Of a stretch of DNA of 7,234 bases, positions 1 to 4,039 are shown in pieces. The stretch lies in NCBI GenBank assembly GCA_002305435.1, contig DBQZ01000089.1:1-7234 (forward strand), in the 5' to 3' direction. Numbering within the stretch: the first letter of the stretch is position 1; each line of letters starts with the position of its first letter. Source of the DNA: Clostridiales bacterium UBA1381. GTDB taxonomy: Bacteria > Bacillota > Clostridia > UBA1381. Made by a program: the position numbers and the translations under genes. The notes beneath the pieces were generated by a model, which was not told the origin of the DNA, searched no databases, and worked only from the letters and a program-made list of their open reading frames with translations.

Positions 1-217
1 AAAATCCGCCTAATTCAATCTCAAACGGAGAAATTCCGCAGACGGCTTTTTGTATTCGTTCTGCTAACGCTTCAGTTGTAATATCGCTTTTAAATGGGAA
101 TACAAGGGTGATATGCGGACGCACTAAATCAGATAATGGATCGTATTTGCGCCTTATTTCATCTATCTTTTTTATGTTGTTAAACTGTGGGAATATCATT
201 ATTGTACGTTCTTTCAT
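1..217 (-). CDS. 2'-5' RNA ligase-like 2H phosphoesterase (partial, 5' part only)
   Basis: An open frame begins at an ATG at 217-215 and stays open for 72 codons to the left edge, so only the N-terminal part is present. The protein starts MKERTIMIFP and carries the motif HITL at residues 35-38, the first of the two H-x-T/S-x motifs that define the 2H phosphoesterase superfamily (bacterial 2'-5' RNA ligase/ThpR, cyclic nucleotide phosphodiesterase and YjcG-like proteins). The hydrophobic strand TIMIFP before it and the hydrophobic stretch LVFPF after it fit the family fold. The second HxT motif would lie beyond the window. Family members act in the cytoplasm on 2',3'-cyclic phosphate or 2'-5' linked RNA ends, but the physiological substrate is usually unknown. 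A weak Shine-Dalgarno (AGG about 10 bases upstream) precedes the ATG. The gene lies 79 bp behind the HAD gene with no terminator seen between them, so they may share a transcript. Confidence 0.82.
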   Translation of the reverse strand, partial: MKERTIMIFPQFNNIKKIDEIRRKYDPLSDLVRPHITLVFPFKSDITTEALAERIQKAVCGISPFEIELGGF

Positions 218-296
218 AAAATTCAACCTGCCTTTTTGCCAATATAATATTAAACTTTCACGCTCTGTAATAAAAACTTTCCTGTATACGGAGGAA

Positions 297-947
297 TTAC
301 TCTGCAAAAAGCCCCCAAATTTCCGATATGCTATAGACTGTATAATCTGCGATTTCTGATTTGCATTTGGGCGATGATAATCCGCCCAGTCCCTGTTTAA
401 CCCATATCGTATACATGCCAACGTTATTTGCCGGAGCAATATCATTATCCAATCTGTCGCCGATCATAATTGCATTTTGTGCTGCACAGTTTGCACGTTC
501 AAGGGCAATATGGAATATTTCCAAATCAGGCTTTGATACGCCCTCATCCGCTGAGGAGATAAGCAGACTCATGTATTTTTCAATCCCCATTTTACATAAT
601 CGTTCTTGCATACCCGGAAGCTGGTTTGCAATAATGCCGAGCTTGTACTTCCCATATAACTGCTTTAAGCACGTTTCTGATGCAGGATAAAGGATTTCAT
701 CTTCGCTGTGCCAAGGAGTGCGAGACAGTCCATAGTATTTTGCGGCTTCGATGTATCCGTTTTTGCCTTGAGAGGCAAAATATATCATTTTATCGTAAAA
801 CCGCTTATATGTAATGTCGGCATTTGAAATAGTATCACGTATTCTGTGTTCATAGGCTTTTGTTTCGTCAACAAGTGTTGAACCTATATCAAAAAATATC
901 CATTCTATATCCTTCATTTTTAGGCTGGGGCTTAAACGTTGCTGCAT
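297..947 (-). CDS. HAD-family hydrolase (HAD-IA-like phosphatase)
   Basis: This is a 216-residue soluble protein of typical HAD-IA length. Motif I is FFDIGSTLVDE, with the nucleophile Asp at residue 20; the second Asp of the usual DxD is replaced by Gly22. Motif II is IIAN (105-108), with Ala107 where Ser or Thr is usual. Motif III is the Lys in SKPD (Lys139). Motif IV is IGDRLDND, with Asp164 and Asp167-Asp169 as likely magnesium ligands. Residues 25-90 form a helical cap. HAD proteins of this kind usually hydrolyse small phosphate monoesters; the substrate cannot be told from the sequence. The start at 947 is chosen over Met11 (917) because GAGGTGG sits 6 bases upstream of 947 and nothing similar precedes 917. 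A good promoter lies just upstream, and a 2H phosphoesterase gene follows on the same strand. The family call is firm; activity is likely but not certain given the motif I and II changes. Confidence 0.93.
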   Translation of the reverse strand: MQQRLSPSLKMKDIEWIFFDIGSTLVDETKAYEHRIRDTISNADITYKRFYDKMIYFASQGKNGYIEAAKYYGLSRTPWHSEDEILYPASETCLKQLYGKYKLGIIANQLPGMQERLCKMGIEKYMSLLISSADEGVSKPDLEIFHIALERANCAAQNAIMIGDRLDNDIAPANNVGMYTIWVKQGLGGLSSPKCKSEIADYTVYSISEIWGLFAE

Positions 948-953
948 CTTCCA

Positions 954-960
954 CCACCTC
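954..960 (-). promoter_or_regulatory. Shine-Dalgarno site that fixes the HAD start
   Basis: On the minus strand the bases read GAGGTGG, 6 bases before the ATG at 947. The alternative internal ATG at 917 has only AGCCTAAAA before it, with no purine-rich pairing site. This supports the longer, 216-residue form of the HAD protein. Confidence 0.8.
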
Positions 961-980
961 CGACATTGACCATTTTATTT

Positions 981-1009
981 ATCATATCACAAAATTACAT
1001 TTTACGCAA
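981..1009 (-). promoter_or_regulatory. Sigma-A-type promoter for the HAD gene
   Basis: Reading the minus strand, TTGCGT (1009-1004) is followed after exactly 17 bases by TATGAT (986-981). A TG one base before the -10 box makes it an extended -10. Transcription would start near 974, leaving a leader of about 27 bases that holds the GAGGTGG ribosome binding site. The promoter sits just after the terminator of the upstream operon, which fits an independent transcription unit. Confidence 0.65.
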
Positions 1010-1045
1010 GACAAAGACAGGCTGAATATTATTTGTATTATATAT

Positions 1046-1080
1046 AAAAATCGGAGACAGGTAAAAAAACGTGCCTCCGA
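1046..1080 (-). terminator. Intrinsic terminator of the merR-CMD/cupin operon
   Basis: On the minus strand TCGGAGGCA (1080-1072) can pair with TGTCTCCGA (1059-1051): nine pairs including one G-U. One C/C mismatch and two more pairs lie inside, closing a T-rich loop. A run of five T (1050-1046) follows directly. The hairpin starts about 40 bases after the stop codon of the CMD/cupin gene. No comparable T run follows in the plus direction, so it acts for the minus strand. Confidence 0.85.
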
Positions 1081-1121
1081 AATATTATTCTATTGCAATA
1101 TCGTACACCCGATAAAATACA

Positions 1122-1871
1122 TCAGCCTTCAGACGGATAATGTTCATCATCCACAGCCTCCAGCCATTCGTTGGAGGTGTTTTCTCCAGGACATTCAACT
1201 GCCAGATGGCTAAACCAGCTGTCAGCCTTTGCACCGTGCCAATGCTTAACGCCGGCAGGAATGAAAACGACATCTCCGGCTGAAAGGCTTTGCGGTTTCT
1301 GCCCATATTCCTGATACCAGCCTTCACCATCTGTGCATAAAAGCAGCTGACCGCCGCCCTTTGTTGCGTGGTGAATATGCCAGTTGTTACGGCAGCCCGG
1401 CTCGAAGGTTACATTAGCGATAAATACAGTTTTTTGCGGATCGGTGAGTGGGTTTAAATAGCTGTTGCCGATAAAATACTGAGCATACGCATCGTTTGCG
1501 CTGCCAAGACCAAACATTCCGCCATGTCCCTCTGTTTTGTCGCTGTCTGCGTATACGTCTTTTACAATGCGAAAAGCTGCCCAGGCGTTCGGCCAGCCGG
1601 CGTAAAAGGCAAGATGCGTTAATATTTCTGCCATTTCTTCTTTTGTAACGCCATTGTCTTTGGCTGTCTTGGCATGGTACTGGAAAGAGCTGTCGATAAT
1701 TCCCTTGCTTACGAGTGCGCTTACGGTAAGGATAGACCGTAGTTTCAACGGCAGCTTATCCTCGCGAGACCATACCTCTCCGAAGAGCACATCGTCGTTT
1801 AGCTCTGCAAATTTGGGAGCAAATTCTCCCAAACTGTCTCTGCCGGCTGTTTGCTTTTTGCTGTTTTTCAT
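1122..1871 (-). CDS. Carboxymuconolactone decarboxylase-family protein fused to a cupin domain
   Basis: This is a 249-residue soluble two-domain protein. Residues 10-110 form a carboxymuconolactone decarboxylase (CMD)-like helical domain with the signature AEILTHLAFYAGWP (81-94, His86). It has no CxxC, so AhpD-type peroxidase chemistry is unlikely. Residues 130-235 form a cupin barrel. Motif 1 is WHIH (164-167) followed by Gln175, and motif 2 is GDVVFIPAGVKHWH (199-212). His165, His167, Gln175 and His210 are the probable metal ligands; Gln replaces the usual Glu, which to my knowledge is common in this CMD-linked cupin group. Proteins of this architecture are widespread and mostly uncharacterised; roles with small aromatic or reactive carbonyl compounds or in redox stress are suggested only by family. 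The start is fixed by GGAGGT 7 bases upstream of the ATG. It lies 27 bp behind a MerR regulator and is followed by a terminator, so it is probably the effector gene of that small operon. Confidence 0.93.
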   Translation of the reverse strand: MKNSKKQTAGRDSLGEFAPKFAELNDDVLFGEVWSREDKLPLKLRSILTVSALVSKGIIDSSFQYHAKTAKDNGVTKEEMAEILTHLAFYAGWPNAWAAFRIVKDVYADSDKTEGHGGMFGLGSANDAYAQYFIGNSYLNPLTDPQKTVFIANVTFEPGCRNNWHIHHATKGGGQLLLCTDGEGWYQEYGQKPQSLSAGDVVFIPAGVKHWHGAKADSWFSHLAVECPGENTSNEWLEAVDDEHYPSEG

Positions 1872-1898
1872 GATTGTTACCTCCGAATCTCTGATAGA

Positions 1899-2243
1899 TT
1901 AGCAAGTTTTCCGCATTTGACTGCGTAAATAATCGAGGTTGTCAAGCTGCTTTTCCAAGACGTGGATTTTATCAAGAGTATGACTTCTTTTTTCGTCAAG
2001 AATCTTAAGACATTCCTCGTTGTTTTTGCCGGAGAGCAAAAGCTGCATATATTCATCAATATCTTCTGTTGAAAACCCTGTATCGTGCAGAGTCATTATC
2101 ATGCTTAGACGTTCAATATCTTGTTGGTCGTACTGCCATGCGCCGAGTACACGTTTTACGGTTGAACAGAGCCTCATATTTTCATATTCTTTCAGGATAT
2201 TTATTGGTATGCAGTATTTTTCGATTGCTTCCTTTATTGTCAT
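1899..2243 (-). CDS. MerR-family transcriptional regulator (short form)
   Basis: This 114-residue protein has the MerR layout. An N-terminal helix-turn-helix (TIKEAIEKYCIPINILKEYE, residues 2-21) is followed by a wing and second helix (about 25-70) with the typical pattern YDQQDIERL and LHDTGFSTEDI. The C-terminal helix rich in Leu, Glu and Lys (about 75-110) forms the antiparallel dimer coiled coil. The helix-turn-helix is divergent: the usual R-Y-Y/YE segment reads KEYENMRL. No metal-binding loop with paired cysteines is present; Cys11, Cys26, Cys78 and Cys114 are scattered, so a metal sensor of the CueR or ZntR type is unlikely. The start is set by GGAGG 7 bases before the ATG. The gene is 27 bp upstream of the CMD/cupin gene on the same strand and most likely controls it and itself. 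MerR proteins usually bind between the -35 and -10 boxes of a long-spacer promoter; a candidate lies just upstream. Confidence 0.9.
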   Translation of the reverse strand: MTIKEAIEKYCIPINILKEYENMRLCSTVKRVLGAWQYDQQDIERLSMIMTLHDTGFSTEDIDEYMQLLLSGKNNEECLKILDEKRSHTLDKIHVLEKQLDNLDYLRSQMRKTC

Positions 2244-2286
2244 TTCATGCCTCCGGCTGTAAAATACGGATATTTTTTCTATACCT

Positions 2287-2312
2287 ATATTCTATCAGAA
2301 AACAGAGGATAT
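2287..2312. promoter_or_regulatory. Candidate MerR operator (imperfect dyad)
   Basis: Imperfect inverted repeat with half-sites of the form ATATnCTnT and AnAGnATAT separated by 8 bases (seven of nine positions pair). It lies between and over the -35 and -10 elements proposed for the merR promoter, where MerR-family operators are found. The AT-rich context makes chance symmetry possible, so this is a prediction only. Confidence 0.35.
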
Positions 2313-2318
2313 GTCTAA
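2289..2318 (-). promoter_or_regulatory. Candidate promoter of the merR-CMD/cupin operon
   Basis: On the minus strand TTAGAC (2318-2313) is followed after 18 bases by TAGAAT (2294-2289). The spacer is one base longer than the ideal, in the direction seen in MerR-activated promoters. The -35 box lies 16 bases past the lysR stop codon, in the only intergenic space before merR (90 bp). The leader to the merR ATG would be about 40 bases. No hairpin terminator was seen between lysR and this site, so some read-through from lysR is possible. Confidence 0.45.
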
Positions 2319-2333
2319 TACTTATATTGAATT

Positions 2334-3212
2334 TCAAACTATGCCTTTAACGCATTTCTGTACAAAACTGATAAATGCGCTGACAGCAGGAGAGGATGTG
2401 CGGTGTTTCTTCCAGGCCAAAACGGCGCCTGTTTCGAGCGCAGGCGAAAAGGGACGAAAACATAACCCGTCATGAATATTGCTGCTTTTTATGCAAACAG
2501 CCAAGCCCACTCCGCTTTTTGTCAACACCTCTGTATTATATAGAAGATCGCAGCTGGCAGCAATATCAAGCTCGTCATAATATTTCCCGAACCAATTTGC
2601 AAGTTCATTGCGCACACTTTCACGCTTAGCCATGATAAGCGGAACACCCGATAAATCCTCCGGTGATATGGACTTTTTTTGCGATAAGAGATGGTTTTCG
2701 GGCATGAACACGCCCCATTGGTCTTTTTGGCGCATACGTATAAAATCGTATTTGCTTATATCTACCGGCTCGCTCAGAACGCCTATATCTACTATGCCTT
2801 GCTCTATTTTTTCTTTTATCTCATCAGCAATACCGCTGCAAATTTCAAAATGTACCTGTGGGTTATCCATGCGGAATTTTGCTACTAAATCCGCAAGCTC
2901 ACTCATACTCTGCGTTTCTCCGCCTCCGATAGTTATGGTGCCTGTGAGCATATCGTCTTTATGCGAGAGATCTTCGAATATTTTATTCTCTATAGAAATA
3001 ATTTCCTGAGCTCTCTGTTTTAAAAGCAGCCCTTCTTCTGTCAGCGTTATACTGTGGCGACCCCGCTTAAATAGCTCTACTCCAAGCTCATCCTCAAGCT
3101 GCATCAGCTGTCGGGAAAGAGTGGGCTGGGTTACGTGCATCCTTTCAGCGGCTCGTGTAATATTTTCCTCACGTGCGGCCATTAAGAAATATTTTAACAC
3201 TCTAAGCTCCAT
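2334..3212 (-). CDS. LysR-family transcriptional regulator
   Basis: This 292-residue protein has the usual length and architecture of the LysR family. The N-terminal winged helix-turn-helix occupies residues 1-60, with the signature ITRAAERMHVTQPTLSRQLM (18-37) and ELGVELFKR. A linker helix (about 62-88) follows, then a periplasmic-binding-protein-like effector domain from about residue 92 (GTITIGGGE) to the end. LysR proteins act as tetramers at DNA and respond to a small-molecule co-inducer; the ligand cannot be read here. The start is supported by AGGAGT about 9 bases upstream and by the conserved opening MELRVLKYF. It is transcribed from a consensus promoter, divergently from the RNase M5-like gene and in the same direction as the merR-CMD/cupin operon. 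Its likely targets are the downstream CMD/cupin operon, its own gene, or the divergent operon; which of these is not decided by sequence. Confidence 0.95.
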   Translation of the reverse strand: MELRVLKYFLMAAREENITRAAERMHVTQPTLSRQLMQLEDELGVELFKRGRHSITLTEEGLLLKQRAQEIISIENKIFEDLSHKDDMLTGTITIGGGETQSMSELADLVAKFRMDNPQVHFEICSGIADEIKEKIEQGIVDIGVLSEPVDISKYDFIRMRQKDQWGVFMPENHLLSQKKSISPEDLSGVPLIMAKRESVRNELANWFGKYYDELDIAASCDLLYNTEVLTKSGVGLAVCIKSSNIHDGLCFRPFSPALETGAVLAWKKHRTSSPAVSAFISFVQKCVKGIV

Positions 3213-3252
3213 AAACTTTTACACTCCTAACACCGGTTTATACTGTAATTTA

Positions 3253-3281
3253 ATTATATCATTTTGATTATTCGCTGTCAA
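3253..3281 (-). promoter_or_regulatory. Perfect-consensus sigma-A promoter for lysR
   Basis: On the minus strand TTGACA (3281-3276) is followed after exactly 17 bases by TATAAT (3258-3253), with TG one base before the -10 box. All twelve consensus bases match. Transcription would begin near 3246, giving a leader of about 34 bases that contains the AGGAGT ribosome binding site of lysR. Confidence 0.85.
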
Positions 3282-3306
3282 CATTTTTTGGTTTAAAAAT
3301 GCCTTA

Positions 3307-3320
3307 TACGAATGTTCGTA
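3307..3320. promoter_or_regulatory. Perfect palindrome in the lysR/rnmV divergent region (possible operator)
   Basis: TACGAA and TTCGTA form a perfect inverted repeat around a 2-base centre (TG). It lies between the lysR -35 box and the -35 box proposed for the plus-strand operon, a natural place for a regulator site. It does not match the Gram-positive LexA box (GAAC-N4-GTTC), because the gap between arms is too small. The binding protein is unknown; LysR is one guess. Confidence 0.35.
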
Positions 3321-3327
3321 AAAAGGC

Positions 3328-3356
3328 TGGAAAAATGCCATTAGGTGTGATAAAAT
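3328..3356 (+). promoter_or_regulatory. Candidate promoter of the rnmV-kinase operon
   Basis: TGGAAA (3328-3333) and TAAAAT (3351-3356) are separated by 17 bases, with TG two bases before the -10 box. They match the consensus at 4 of 6 and 5 of 6 positions. Transcription would begin near 3363, about 23 bases before the ATG. The region is AT-rich, so alternatives exist. Confidence 0.5.
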
Positions 3357-3375
3357 ATATAAAAATACTAAATCA

Positions 3376-3381
3376 GGGAGG
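3376..3381 (+). promoter_or_regulatory. Shine-Dalgarno site that fixes the RNase M5-like start
   Basis: GGGAGG lies 4 bases before the ATG at 3386. The in-frame ATG at 3299, 29 codons further up, has only TTTAAAA before it, and the added residues do not resemble the family N-terminus. The spacing is slightly short but the pairing is strong. Confidence 0.8.
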
Positions 3382-3385
3382 ACCA

Positions 3386-4039
3386 ATGTACAGGATAAAA
3401 GAAGCGGTAATTGTAGAAGGTGTGTATGACAAAATAAAGCTGTCTCGGTTTTTAGACGGGGTAATACTTGCGACAAACGGTTTTTCCGTGTTTTGCAAAA
3501 ACGGCCGGCTGGAAACGATTAAGAGGCTAGCTGAAACGACCGGTATAGTAATACTTACAGATCCTGACAGTGCAGGATTTAAAATACGAAACTACATAAA
3601 ACAAGCTCTGCCGCCGGAGCAGGTGAAACACGCCTATATACCGGATATAAAAGGCAAGGAAAAACGCAAGTTGCAGCCGGGGAAAGAGGGACTTTTAGGC
3701 GTTGAGGGTGTAAGCGAGGAAATAATCCTAAACGCTCTAAAGGCAGCAGGCTGTGAAATAGACGGCAGCAGCACAGAAGCTGTGTCGGGCAGGCAGATAA
3801 CAAAGGCCGATCTTTATGAGCTGGGGCTCTCCGGCGGCAAAGACAGCAGCGCCCTGCGCAGGCGTCTTGCAGAGGAGCTTTCGCTTCCGGCAAAGCTGTC
3901 TGCGAATATGCTCTTGGCAATATTGAACCGGCTTGTAACGTATGAGGAGCTTCGGGAAATGGCTAAGCAGCTTAACGCTGACAATGAAGAGGGACATTTG
4001 CACGAAACGGATACATCTTCAGAGGAGAATAAAAAATGA
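3386..4039 (+). CDS. rnmV: Ribonuclease M5-like TOPRIM protein
   Basis: This 217-residue cytoplasmic protein matches the RNase M5 pattern. An N-terminal TOPRIM domain (about 1-120) shows IKEAVIVEG with the catalytic Glu11, then EGVYD with Asp15 at the position of the EGxDD motif. TNG follows at 30-32, then ILTDPDSAG with Asp59 and Asp61 as metal ligands. GVEG (105-108) sits where Bacillus M5 has GVEH, so the family His is absent. The C-terminal part (138-198), with LYELGLSGG and an R-rich helix, corresponds to the C-terminal RNase M5 domain. RNase M5 matures 5S rRNA in Bacillota with the help of ribosomal protein L18. The tail after residue 198 (acidic, His/Thr/Ser-rich) is extra compared with the Bacillus protein of about 186 residues. 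The usual neighbour ksgA (rsmA) is not here; instead the stop codon overlaps the start of a sensor kinase. A diverged M5 paralogue with another RNA target is possible. Confidence 0.85.
   Translation: MYRIKEAVIVEGVYDKIKLSRFLDGVILATNGFSVFCKNGRLETIKRLAETTGIVILTDPDSAGFKIRNYIKQALPPEQVKHAYIPDIKGKEKRKLQPGKEGLLGVEGVSEEIILNALKAAGCEIDGSSTEAVSGRQITKADLYELGLSGGKDSSALRRRLAEELSLPAKLSANMLLAILNRLVTYEELREMAKQLNADNEEGHLHETDTSSEENKK

Noticed and set aside
218..296. Separate promoter or terminator between the HAD and 2H genes, including two copies of GAAAGTTT
   Set aside because: The -10-like AT-rich stretches have no convincing -35 box, no hairpin with a T run is present, and the 8-base repeat is too short and AT-rich to mean much.
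108..359. Plus-strand open frame of 83 codons at the left end
   Set aside because: It overlaps the minus-strand 2H phosphoesterase and HAD genes, which have recognisable motifs, and its translation looks like random hydrophobic sequence.
3307..3320. LexA (SOS) box reading of the palindrome
   Set aside because: The Gram-positive LexA box needs GAAC-N4-GTTC; here the arms are only 2 bases apart and the left arm reads GAAT.
3299..3385. Longer start for the RNase M5-like protein at ATG 3299
   Set aside because: No ribosome binding site precedes it, it would begin before the likely transcription start, and the family N-terminus fits Met at 3386.
3579..3920. A 113-codon minus-strand open frame, Cys/Leu/Pro-rich, opposite the RNase M5-like gene
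   Set aside because: Composition is that of a codon shadow and it matches no family I recognise; the plus-strand frame is clearly the gene.
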